Positions 1 through 5,145 are shown, counted from the stretch's first letter. The stretch is DNA of 7,229 bases from Pyramidobacter sp. (GCA_016286835.1 JAEEUD010000089.1:1-7229), one strand, 5' to 3'. A program made the numbers and translations. Notes: generated from the sequence alone by a model not told the origin.

Positions 1-103
1 GAAGTACGTCTGTGTCATCATAATTTAGAGTATCAATGGTACGAAGCGCAGTATCAGCAAGTTTCCCGTAACAGAGGACACAAATTTTATATCGTTTGTC
101 CAA
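1..103 (-). CDS. 5' end of a leftward gene, probably a transcriptional regulator (partial)
   Basis: Only the first 34 codons are inside the window. Reading leftward from a TTG at 103-101, the protein begins MDKRYKICVLCYGKLADTAL and continues with an acidic stretch (NYDDTDV) to the edge without a stop. The start is chosen because GAGGAG (112-117 on the complement) sits 8 nt upstream; an ATG just upstream in another frame stops after a few codons. The opening beta strand (YKICVLCYG) followed by a helix resembles the N-terminal sensor fold of PrpR-type sigma-54-dependent regulators. That resemblance is an impression from 34 residues only. The gene is divergent from the HMG-CoA-lyase-type gene, a common layout for a local regulator. 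No -24/-12 sigma-54 promoter was recognised in the shared intergenic region. Confidence 0.5.
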   Translation of the reverse strand, partial: MDKRYKICVLCYGKLADTALRTIDTLNYDDTDVL

Positions 104-273
104 GAGTCATTCTCCTCTTTTATCAGCCTTGTTTTGCCGGAAGGTTTACGATTTTTGTCGAAATTCATAATGTATTTTACACCGTAAGGGCTAGAAGAAC
201 CAGTTGATGGATACACTTTACTGGAGAATTGTATTTTAAGCTTGGTATTCAAATCCTGAAAGGAGTATTGAAA
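104..273. promoter_or_regulatory. Divergent intergenic region between partial regulator and lyase gene
   Basis: These 170 bp lie between two divergent start codons and must hold promoters for both if the gene calls are right. The DNA is AT-rich. I see ribosome-binding sites at both ends (GAGGAG on the minus strand, AAAGGAG at 259-265 on the plus strand) and the 9-mer TGTATTTTA twice, at 171-179 and 230-238. No convincing -35/-10 pair or sigma-54 GG/GC pair was found on either strand, so promoter positions are left open. Confidence 0.4.
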
Positions 274-1182
274 GTGAACAGGAAAATTGATGTTATCGAA
301 GTGGGACCGCGTGACGGTTTTCAGAATTTAAAAGAGTATCTCCCTGCTGAAAAAAAGATTGAGATCATTGAATCTCTTATCAACTGCGGTGTGAAGCATA
401 TGCAGATTACATCCTTTGTGCATCCGAAAGCTATTCCACAGATGAAGGATGCCAAAGAAGTCTCTGCAGTTTTGCTGCCCAAGTATCCTGATTTAGACCT
501 TTTCGCACTTGTTCCCAACTTTCGTGGAGCACAGAATGCCATGAATTGTGGTTTCAAAAAAGTGACGAACGTTATTTCTCTCAGTGTGAGCCATAACAAA
601 GCAAATATCAACCGTACTCATGACGAGTCTTTTGCCGAACTGGCTAAAATATTAGATGAATGTAGCGGTTTGGAAGTCTGTCTTGACGTTGCCACAACAT
701 TTGGTTGTCCGTTTGAAGGCAAATATTATGATACGGCACCTCTTATGGCTTTTCTGAAGCGTGCGTATGACCTTGGTATTCGCACCTTTAATCTCTGTGA
801 TACTGTAGGACTTGCCGATCCCGCTCAAGTACGCAACGTTGTGAAAGCTGTGAAGGCCGGTTTCCCAGATACGCGCGTCGAGGTGCACATTCATGACACT
901 CGCGGAATGGGACTTGTGAACACACTGGCAGCTGTTGAGGCGGGGGTAGACGGAGTGCAGTCCACATTAGGCGGATTGGGAGGGTGTCCCTTTGCACCTG
1001 GAGCTTCAGGTAATACCGCTACAGAGGACATGGTACTTATGCTCAATTCTATGGGATACGATACAGGTATTGACTTCGGCATGATCTGGGAAGCTGCTAA
1101 AAAGGAACATGCTGATATTGCTGATGGTGTATTCTCCGGACATAATATTTTCGTGAAGGATAACAGCGCATTTATAAAATAA
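274..1182 (+). CDS. HMG-CoA lyase-type enzyme (DRE-TIM metallolyase family)
   Basis: This 302-aa protein is close to the usual length of bacterial hydroxymethylglutaryl-CoA lyase, which cleaves HMG-CoA to acetyl-CoA and acetoacetate in leucine or HMG breakdown. All landmark motifs are present: GPRDGFQN at residues 11-18 (R13 and D14 match the catalytic Arg and metal-binding Asp), VHIHDTRG at 204-211 (H205 and H207, metal ligands), and GGLGGCPFAPGASGN at 233-247 (catalytic-loop C238 and N247), followed by TATEDMV. GTG at 274 is chosen as start because AAAGGAG (259-265) lies 8 nt upstream; an in-frame ATG at 229 has no such site and would add 15 residues not expected in the family. A VOC-fold gene follows after 7 nt, suggesting one transcript. 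Family assignment is firm. The exact acyl-CoA substrate is not, because related lyases act on other 3-hydroxy-3-methyl acyl-CoAs. Codon use is AT-richer than in genes to the right of ssrA. Confidence 0.88.
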   Translation: MNRKIDVIEVGPRDGFQNLKEYLPAEKKIEIIESLINCGVKHMQITSFVHPKAIPQMKDAKEVSAVLLPKYPDLDLFALVPNFRGAQNAMNCGFKKVTNVISLSVSHNKANINRTHDESFAELAKILDECSGLEVCLDVATTFGCPFEGKYYDTAPLMAFLKRAYDLGIRTFNLCDTVGLADPAQVRNVVKAVKAGFPDTRVEVHIHDTRGMGLVNTLAAVEAGVDGVQSTLGGLGGCPFAPGASGNTATEDMVLMLNSMGYDTGIDFGMIWEAAKKEHADIADGVFSGHNIFVKDNSAFIK

Positions 1183-1189
1183 AACGGCT

Positions 1190-1591
1190 ATGAAGATCTT
1201 AAACCTTGATCATATCGTACTTACAACAAAGAATCTGAAAGCGTGTATTCATTTTTATACAGAAATACTGGGGATAGAATACAGGGAAAATAACGGTCGT
1301 CACTCTCTTTTTTGGGGAACTCAGAAGATCAATATACACAGCCGCCCAGGCGAATTTCAACCGGCTGCTGCTACTCCTATGCCAGGGAGTTTAGACCTGT
1401 GCTTCGTAGTTGAGGGACCGCTTGAAGCTGTTAAAGAAGAGCTTGTGGCTAAAGGTGCCGATATTGAACTGGGAATTGTTCCGCGCAACGGTGCCTTGGG
1501 ACTAATGGACAGTCTCTACCTTCGCGATCCCGACAACAACCTTGTTGAGCTTAGCTGTTACCGTTGTTCTTCTGAGCTTCGACCGCAATAG
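1190..1591 (+). CDS. VOC/glyoxalase-fold metalloprotein
   Basis: This 133-aa protein is a single-chain vicinal-oxygen-chelate protein with two beta-alpha-beta-beta-beta modules. The first module opens with LDHIVLTTKNL (H8), has the FYTEILGIE helix turn at 22-30, and ends in QKINIH (H50). The second has GSLDLCFVV (66-74) and RDPDNNLVELSCY (112-124, E120). H8, H50 and E120 are at the positions where the family holds its divalent metal. The pattern matches the subgroup annotated as VOC family virulence or glyoxalase protein, of which Salmonella STM3117 is the example I recall; it lies beside itaconate-degradation genes there. The gene begins 7 nt after the lyase stop and has only a weak ribosome-binding site, so translational coupling is likely. 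Role is inferred only from context: an isomerase, epimerase or lyase acting on a substrate or by-product of the lyase pathway. It could also be a methylglyoxal-type detoxification enzyme. Confidence 0.8.
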   Translation: MKILNLDHIVLTTKNLKACIHFYTEILGIEYRENNGRHSLFWGTQKINIHSRPGEFQPAAATPMPGSLDLCFVVEGPLEAVKEELVAKGADIELGIVPRNGALGLMDSLYLRDPDNNLVELSCYRCSSELRPQ

Positions 1592-1786
1592 AGGTCTGAA
1601 AGGAAAATGATTTACAACATGCTTGAAAGGAGGTATGCCGTTTACTTTTACCTTAATCTTGACGGTTAAAGATTAAGATGAAATTTAATAATGCAAATCA
1701 AATTTAAGGACACATTCTAAGGACAAGTTGTGTATTTTAATGGAATCTATTACATAAAATAAGTATTATAAAAACGAACGCCCAAC
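1592..1786. other. AT-rich, gene-poor stretch with decayed-looking signals
   Basis: No supported gene lies here. A full-strength Shine-Dalgarno sequence AAAGGAGG (1626-1633) is present but no start codon follows at usable distance; the ATG at 1635 is only 1 nt away and opens 13 codons. A 20-codon frame at 1607-1669 (MIYNMLERRYAVYFYLNLDG) has a purine-rich site only 3 nt upstream and no recognisable product. The 8-mer TAAGGACA occurs twice, at 1705-1712 and 1718-1725. These look like leftovers of a lost gene or element edge, which is inference. Confidence 0.4.
1652..1677. repeat. 9-bp AT-rich inverted repeat
   Basis: CTTAATCTT (1652-1660) and AAGATTAAG (1669-1677) form a perfect 9-bp stem around an 8-nt loop, 61 nt past the VOC gene stop. 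There is no T tract after it, so it is not a standard intrinsic terminator. It could be an operator or a mRNA 3'-end stabiliser for the two-gene transcript. Confidence 0.45.
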
Positions 1787-1814
1787 AAAAAAGCTCGCCA
1801 TCGGCGAGCTTTTT
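1787..1814. terminator. Bidirectional intrinsic terminator between VOC gene side and ssrA
   Basis: A stem of GCTCGCC (1793-1799) and GGCGAGC (1803-1809) closes on a 3-nt loop, is flanked by six A on the left and five T on the right, and the A/T tracts extend the stem. It therefore ends transcripts from both sides. It lies 32 nt beyond the ssrA 3' end and is the natural terminator of ssrA on the minus strand, and also closes rightward transcription from the lyase/VOC pair. Confidence 0.88.
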
Positions 1815-2055
1815 GTTTATTATGAAGCTTTTACAAGTAAAGTACTGGTGGAGACGCGGGGAATCGCACCCCGGTCCTGACATGATGTGTATGAATGGAC
1901 AACTACAGGCTTATTCGATCTCTTTACTACGCAGAAGCGGGACTGTGATCGACAGAACAGCCGCCGTTTCTATACGTTCCGCGCCTACACGCTGCCCGCT
2001 GTGATTAGCCCTTGCGATCTTGCGAGCGCTCTCAATCGTTTGGGCGGTTGCTTAA

Positions 2056-2088
2056 TTAAGCAGCCAGAGCGTAATTGTTGTCGTTTCT
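2056..2088 (-). other. tmRNA proteolysis-tag frame, ending NDNNYALAA
   Basis: Reading leftward, the frame ends AAC GAC AAC AAT TAC GCT CTG GCT GCT TAA, giving NDNNYALAA and a stop at 2056-2058. The ALAA end is the usual degron read by ClpXP-type proteases. The codon in the position normally taken by the GCA or GGC resume codon is AGA (2086-2088), giving RNDNNYALAA if translation resumes there. Which codon is first cannot be settled from sequence alone. A second TAA out of frame lies directly after the stop. Confidence 0.75.
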
Positions 2089-2094
2089 TTTTTG

Positions 2095-2117
2095 TGACAA
2101 ATTACGTTTGTCAAACG
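2095..2117 (-). other. tmRNA pseudoknot PK1 upstream of the tag
   Basis: On the minus strand CGTT (2117-2114) pairs with AACG (2108-2105), and the intervening TGACA (2113-2109) pairs with TGTCA (2099-2095), giving an H-type pseudoknot with a 5-nt linker. This is where PK1 is expected. It ends only 6 nt before the AGA codon and 9 nt before AAC, against about 12 nt in E. coli as I recall it. Confidence 0.6.
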
Positions 2118-2191
2118 GCCTGCTTCCAGACTTCCACCATACCAGTCGAACCTGATCGTCCCCGATAAAAACGGTGACAACAAATTCCGCT

Positions 2192-2665
2192 TTAACCTCT
2201 TGCGCGGTTGCGCATCTCTCGCGCGATCGAGCGTTTCGCGTCGCGCTCCGAAAGCGCCTCACGCCGGTCGTGGGCGTTTTTGCCCTGAGCGAGCGCCAGA
2301 TCGATCTTGGCGATCCGCTCTTCTTTAAGATACATCGAAAGGGGCACCAGTGTCAAGCCCTTTTCTTTGATCTTCGCGCTCAGCTTTCGCAGCTCGGCCC
2401 GGTGCATCAGCAGCTTGCGGTTCTGCCGCGGGTCGTGCTGATACCAGCTTGCCTTTTCGTAGGGCGAAATGTGCGCGTTCATCAGCCATAACTCGCCTCG
2501 CTCAAACTTGGCGTAGCTGTCGCGCAGATTGACCTTGCCGGCGCGGACCGATTTGATCTCCGTGCCTGTGAGAGCGATGCCGCACTCGAACGTGTCGAGG
2601 ATGATGTAGTCGTGACGTGCCTTGCGGTTGTACGCGACCGTTTTGTCCTTCTTGTGCTGTTCCAT
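2192..2665 (-). CDS. smpB: SsrA-binding protein SmpB
   Basis: SmpB binds the tRNA-like domain of tmRNA and delivers it to stalled ribosomes. The 157-aa protein has the normal family length and order: VAYNRKARHDY at 10-20, GTEIKSVRAGKVNLRDSYA at 34-52 (oligonucleotide-binding barrel), AHISPYE at 64-70, HDPRQNRKLLMH at 77-88, GLTLVPLSMYLKE at 103-115, LALAQGKNAHDRR at 123-135 and a basic C-terminal tail (RDAKRSIAREMRNRARG) that in the family folds into the mRNA channel. The ATG at 2665 has AAGGAG 10 nt upstream. A sigma-70-type promoter is 23 bp upstream of the start codon. The gene sits directly before ssrA on the same strand, so both partners of trans-translation are made together. Confidence 0.97.
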   Translation of the reverse strand: MEQHKKDKTVAYNRKARHDYIILDTFECGIALTGTEIKSVRAGKVNLRDSYAKFERGELWLMNAHISPYEKASWYQHDPRQNRKLLMHRAELRKLSAKIKEKGLTLVPLSMYLKEERIAKIDLALAQGKNAHDRREALSERDAKRSIAREMRNRARG

Positions 2666-2687
2666 CGCTTCTCACTCCTTCGCGGCG

Positions 2688-2716
2688 ATTCTATCGTAAT
2701 AGTCAGTTTTAGTCAA
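2688..2716 (-). promoter_or_regulatory. Sigma-70-type promoter of smpB (and probably ssrA)
   Basis: On the minus strand TTGACT (2716-2711) and TAGAAT (2693-2688) are separated by 17 bp, an excellent match to the housekeeping -35/-10 consensus. Transcription would start near 2681, about 16 nt before the smpB ATG, leaving room for the ribosome-binding site. It lies just beyond the terminator of tRNA-Pro, so smpB-ssrA is a separate unit. Confidence 0.8.
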
Positions 2717-2734
2717 GATGATTTTCAACGTGAT

Positions 2735-2764
2735 AAAAAAAGTCCCGGCATAAGCCGGGGCTTT
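2735..2764 (-). terminator. Intrinsic terminator after tRNA-Pro
   Basis: On the minus strand CCCGGC (2759-2754 core) pairs with GCCGGG (2749-2744) around a TTAT loop; the stem extends to about 11 bp with one G-T pair and is followed by seven T (2741-2735). It is 13 nt past the tRNA 3' end and ends that transcript before the smpB promoter. Confidence 0.9.
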
Positions 2765-2775
2765 GCGTCCGATAC

Positions 2776-2854
<79 letters not shown>

Positions 2855-2866
2855 GACACAAAGGGT

Positions 2867-2895
2867 ATATTACAACATCGTCGTGCTTTCGTCAA
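2867..2895 (-). promoter_or_regulatory. Sigma-70-type promoter of tRNA-Pro
   Basis: TTGACG (2895-2890) and TAATAT (2872-2867) are 17 bp apart on the minus strand, and the -10 element is 12 bp before the first base of the tRNA. This gives a start close to the mature 5' end. The -35 element lies in the loop of the hairpin at 2882-2908. Confidence 0.8.
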
Positions 2896-2918
2896 TGCCC
2901 GAAGCACGCGATTTTTTT
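2882..2918 (+). terminator. Hairpin with T tract facing rightward, after the 193-aa gene
   Basis: CGTGCTT (2882-2888) and AAGCACG (2902-2908) form a 7-bp stem, followed on the plus strand by CGA and seven T. In that direction it resembles an intrinsic terminator, though no rightward gene lies to its left and smpB and the tRNA face the other way. For the leftward 193-aa gene, whose stop codon overlaps the T tract, the hairpin is right after the stop but lacks a T tract. It may block antisense transcription or mark the 3' end of the 193-aa mRNA. Confidence 0.4.
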
Positions 2919-3498
2919 AATCATCGTCGCGGCGGCGTCCGCGCCCTCTTCCGCCGTCGGGGGCCGATGATCCGGGGAGCTGACGCGAACCGAGCGACGA
3001 CACGGGGATCTCGAGCCATCCCCACGGCGTGACGAGCATGAACCGCAGCGAGATCCCTCCGGCGGTCATGGCACGAATGTGGTCGCTGTACTCGATCACG
3101 TCGCAGGGGATCCACATATCGGTGACGATCCAGACGCGGCGGCAGAGCTTATTGGAAAAGATCAGGCTGTAATCGACGGACAGCCGCATCGCACCGGTCA
3201 GATCGACCTCACCCAGCGTCAGCACGACGGCTTCGGGCTGGGGCGGGGGAGGCGTAAGGGCTGGCAGAAGCGCTACGCGCTGTTCCAGCCACTCCAGTTC
3301 GCTGAAAAAAATGTCCGGCGCGTCCCGCATCGCCTCCCAATACGGCATGTCGATGCCGTCCACGCGGTACGTTTTCGGCAGCCAGCTTTGCACCTGCTTG
3401 AGCAGCCGCACGATATGGCTCGGGTAATCAGGCGCGCACATGCCGCGCATCAAAGCGCCGACGGTCAATGGCTGATCCTGAGAAAAATCTTCGTTCAT
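2917..3498 (-). CDS. Uncharacterised 193-aa protein
   Basis: I do not recognise this family. The frame is supported by a good GGAGG site 7 nt before the ATG at 3498, by its length in a region with other leftward genes, and by its domain-like make-up. Residues 1-80 look helical and contain LTVGALMRGM (11-20), a LLKQVQSWLPKTY stretch and an acidic aromatic segment (FFSELEWLEQ). A proline linker PPPPQP follows at 83-88. Residues 89-168 look beta-rich (VVLTLGEVDL, RRVWIVTDMWIP, ISLRFMLVTPWGWLEIP). The last 11 residues are low-complexity GGRGRGRRRDDD-type tail. No signal peptide or membrane span is evident, so it is likely cytoplasmic. It faces away from the uridine phosphorylase gene and towards tRNA-Pro and smpB. 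No function is claimed. Confidence 0.72.
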   Translation of the reverse strand: MNEDFSQDQPLTVGALMRGMCAPDYPSHIVRLLKQVQSWLPKTYRVDGIDMPYWEAMRDAPDIFFSELEWLEQRVALLPALTPPPPQPEAVVLTLGEVDLTGAMRLSVDYSLIFSNKLCRRVWIVTDMWIPCDVIEYSDHIRAMTAGGISLRFMLVTPWGWLEIPVSSLGSRQLPGSSAPDGGRGRGRRRDDD

Positions 3499-3549
3499 TT
3501 GAGTTCCTCCAAAGTGTGTAATAACGCGCGCAAAAAAGTCGTTTGTTCA

Positions 3550-3618
3550 GAGCAGTTCTTTCCGGCAGGGCAGGCCGCTCTGCACAGGCTGCCGGATGGG
3601 GCAGCGTGAAAACTGCTC
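3550..3618. repeat. Nested inverted repeat (possible structured leader RNA)
   Basis: Three nested stems can form: GAGCAGTT (3550-3557) with AACTGCTC (3611-3618), CCGGCAG (3562-3568) with CTGCCGG (3589-3595), and GCAG (3570-3573) with CTGC (3580-3583). If transcribed leftward it would be in the 5' leader of the 193-aa gene, with a T6 tract (3533-3538 as A on the plus strand) shortly after it. I tried to match it to signal-recognition-particle RNA, 6S RNA and common riboswitch cores and found no match. Confidence 0.5.
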
Positions 3619-3704
3619 AGCGCTCATATCCAAATAGCTATTCTACCACCCAAATTGCGTTTTTTATCGTGCGATGAAAAGAACTTTTCCATGGGCACGT
3701 CTTT

Positions 3705-3715
3705 TATAGTACAAT
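3705..3715 (+). promoter_or_regulatory. Possible -10 region for the uridine phosphorylase gene
   Basis: TATAGT (3705-3710) and TACAAT (3710-3715) overlap, both acceptable -10 elements about 50-60 bp before the ATG. The -35 is poor (AACTTT 17 bp before the first, or TTTTCC 19 bp before the second), so an activator may be needed or the call may be wrong. The palindrome at 3676-3689 overlaps the -35 area. Confidence 0.35.
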
Positions 3716-3767
3716 AAATACGGTTTCAGACGATTTCATTCTGCGATCCGGAAAGGAGCGTTCACTT

Positions 3768-4598
3768 ATGGTCAGTAACTGGAAATCTAACGCGGATTCT
3801 CCCGAGATGGACGGCGTACAGTATCACATTCAGTGCAGACAGGGCGATGTCGCCCCGTATGTGCTGCTTCCCGGCGATCCCGGGCGCACGGATCTGATCG
3901 CCGCGGCATGGGACGAACGTCGTTTTGTCGCGAGCAATCGCGAGCACCGGACGTTCACAGGCGTGACCGGTGGTGCTCCCATTTCTGTCACATCGACGGG
4001 CATGGGCGGTCCTTCCACGTCGATCGCGGTCGAAGAACTGCTGCGGATCGGAGCGACGACGTTCATTCGTCTTGGTACGTGCGGTGTCATCCAGGAAGAC
4101 ATCAAATGCGGCGACCTGATCGTCAATACGGCGGCCGTGCGTCACGACGGCGCCAGCACGATGTACGTCGAGCCGCTTTATCCGGCCGCGGCCGATTACG
4201 AGGTGACGCTTGCGCTGATCGAAGCCTGCGAACGCCTGAACTGCCGTTATCATGTCGGCGTGACGTGCTCGACGGGATCGTTCCATTGCGGACAGGGGCG
4301 TCCGGGGTTCCGTGGTTATTCCCAGTCGTTCTTTGAGAACATCGTCGAGGACATGCGCCGCGCGCGCGTGCTCAATTTTGAGATGGAAGCGGCGACGCTG
4401 TTCACGATGGGCGGTTTGTACGGCTTCCGTTCCGGCTGTGTATGCGTGGCTGTTGCCAACCGCATTACCAACGAGATGTTCTCCGCGCCGCTGGAGCCGG
4501 CCGTGGAAGTCTGCAATCTGGCCGTGAAGATCCTCTTCGAGCGCGACGCGAAAACGCGTGCGGCAGGAAAAGAACGCTGGTCTCCGCTGATCGGGTAG
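3768..4598 (+). CDS. udp: Uridine phosphorylase
   Basis: This 276-aa enzyme belongs to the nucleoside phosphorylase I family, which splits uridine with phosphate into uracil and ribose-1-phosphate for salvage or energy. Visible features in order: phosphate loop LLPGDPGR at 33-40, family signature STGMGGPSTSIAVEEL at 76-91, IRLGTCG at 100-106, HVGVTCSTGSF at 162-172, GQGR at 174-177, and the ribose-binding EME at 205-207. Q175 and R177 match the Gln and Arg that bind the uracil ring in E. coli Udp (GQER there), which favours uridine over purine nucleosides. Length is slightly above E. coli Udp (about 253 aa). AAAGGAG lies 9 nt before the ATG. It is the first gene of the rightward group, and the next gene starts 58 nt after its stop. 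Confidence 0.9.
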   Translation: MVSNWKSNADSPEMDGVQYHIQCRQGDVAPYVLLPGDPGRTDLIAAAWDERRFVASNREHRTFTGVTGGAPISVTSTGMGGPSTSIAVEELLRIGATTFIRLGTCGVIQEDIKCGDLIVNTAAVRHDGASTMYVEPLYPAAADYEVTLALIEACERLNCRYHVGVTCSTGSFHCGQGRPGFRGYSQSFFENIVEDMRRARVLNFEMEAATLFTMGGLYGFRSGCVCVAVANRITNEMFSAPLEPAVEVCNLAVKILFERDAKTRAAGKERWSPLIG

Positions 4599-4601
4599 AC
4601 G

Positions 4602-4617
4602 TGTTTCGCGTGAAACA
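4602..4617. promoter_or_regulatory. parS-like centromere site (ParB binding)
   Basis: TGTTTCGCGTGAAACA differs from the widely conserved chromosomal parS 16-mer TGTTTCACGTGAAACA at one central base (G for A at position 7). The site lies in the 58-nt gap between udp and dciA, where chromosomal parS sites often fall clear of other signals. ParB nucleates on parS, and parS sites cluster near the replication origin. As a hairpin it has no T tract, so it is not a terminator. Confidence 0.65.
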
Positions 4618-4656
4618 AACAAAACTGTCCGAACTGAACTGAAGGAGACGAGCAAC

Positions 4657-5145
4657 ATGGAAAAAGCAAGGTCGTCCGGCGTCAGGCCCGTCGGTGCGGT
4701 GATCACTCGCCAGCTGCCGCGTGTGTTTCAAATCGCCTGCCAGCTCGGCGAGATGGAGCGCCAATGGGATACGATCGCCGGTCCGCAGCTGGCTTCGCGA
4801 ACGCAGCCGTTACGTCTTGAACGCGGCGTTCTCATCGTCGCATGCGACACGCCCGCGGCCGCACAGCGCGTCAATCTGAGCGGCGGCACGCTGATCATGC
4901 GCGTGCGCCGTCTCGTCGGTCTGGAGCTGCCCGGGGTGCGCGCGATCGTGCGTCGTCCCGAAAAGCACGTGCGCAGGAGCGTTCCCGCGCCGCGAAAAAT
5001 AACCGTGCCGCAAAAAGCCGTCGATGAAGCCCTCGCGGAAGCTGGCAGGACCATCCGCGATCCGGAACTCGCTCTGGCTTTTGCGCGTGCCGAGGCGGCA
5101 GCGAAAACGCGTTACGGCAGCGGAAGAAAAAGGCCCCCTGCGTAA
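4657..5145 (+). CDS. dciA: DciA-type (DUF721) replication protein
   Basis: The 162-aa protein has the DUF721/DciA core at about residues 28-100: ERQWDTIAGPQLASRTQPLR-type segment from 34 (W37, G42, P43, then the conserved T-x-P), a short hydrophobic strand (GVLIVACD, 57-64), an Ala/Gln-rich helix (AAAQRVNL, 67-74) and a final strand GVRAIVRRP. DciA proteins interact with and help load the replicative helicase DnaB in bacteria that lack DnaC or DnaI; the KH-like core is the conserved part. The C-terminal 60 residues are basic and alanine-rich, probably disordered or DNA-binding. AAGGAG lies about 9 nt before the ATG. The neighbouring parS-like site fits an origin-proximal replication context. 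The family call rests on motif pattern, and the sequence is a divergent member. Confidence 0.75.
   Translation: MEKARSSGVRPVGAVITRQLPRVFQIACQLGEMERQWDTIAGPQLASRTQPLRLERGVLIVACDTPAAAQRVNLSGGTLIMRVRRLVGLELPGVRAIVRRPEKHVRRSVPAPRKITVPQKAVDEALAEAGRTIRDPELALAFARAEAAAKTRYGSGRKRPPA

Larger units (their letters stand above)
1846..2163 (-). ncRNA. ssrA: tmRNA (transfer-messenger RNA)
   Basis: tmRNA rescues stalled ribosomes: its tRNA-like end enters the empty A site with SmpB, and its short frame tags the unfinished protein for proteolysis. The ends pair as an acceptor stem, GGGGACG at the 5' end (2163-2157) with CGTCTCC before the encoded ACCA at the 3' end (1846-1849). The 3' domain holds a T arm with GATTC in the loop, and the 5' domain has the typical GGTTCGACTGGTATGGTGG stretch. 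A tag frame ending NYALAA and a stop sits in the middle (2056-2088). An H-type pseudoknot precedes the tag. The gene is about 318 nt, somewhat short for the family, so one of the later pseudoknots may be reduced. It begins 28 nt after the smpB stop. I see no clean promoter of its own, so it may be processed from a smpB-ssrA transcript. Confidence 0.95.
3499..3767. promoter_or_regulatory. Divergent intergenic region with a large folded element
   Basis: This 269-bp region separates the leftward 193-aa gene from the rightward uridine phosphorylase gene, so promoters for both should be here. It contains a nested inverted repeat (3550-3618), a short palindrome GAAAAG-AA-CTTTTC (3676-3689), and a plausible rightward -10 region near 3705-3715. 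The leftward promoter is not clear; TAGAAT on the minus strand near 3640-3645 is a possible -10 without a good -35. Confidence 0.5.

Noticed and set aside
25..252. Leftward 75-codon frame starting with TTG at 252
   Set aside because: It has no properly spaced ribosome-binding site and overlaps, in another frame, the better-supported TTG start at 103.
1813..2262. Open frames across the tmRNA gene on both strands
   Set aside because: They lie on structural RNA and the 3' end of smpB. Only the short tag frame is real.
3079..3609. Rightward open frame of 176 codons opposite the 193-aa gene
   Set aside because: The leftward frame has the better ribosome-binding site and a domain-like composition; this one is rich in His, Arg and Gln without structure. 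As both are unrecognised, some doubt remains.
3550..3618. Signal recognition particle RNA or 6S RNA at the nested stem-loop
   Set aside because: The conserved GGAAG-AGCAGC-type apical motif of SRP RNA is not present, and the element is too short and lacks the open central bubble of 6S RNA.
4602..4617. Reading the parS-like palindrome as a transcription terminator
   Set aside because: The stem is only 5-6 bp and the downstream bases are A-rich with no T tract.
3762..4706. Leftward open frame of 314 codons over the uridine phosphorylase gene
   Set aside because: It is antisense to a gene with all family motifs. Its sequence is Arg/His-rich low-meaning translation typical of a GC-rich shadow frame.
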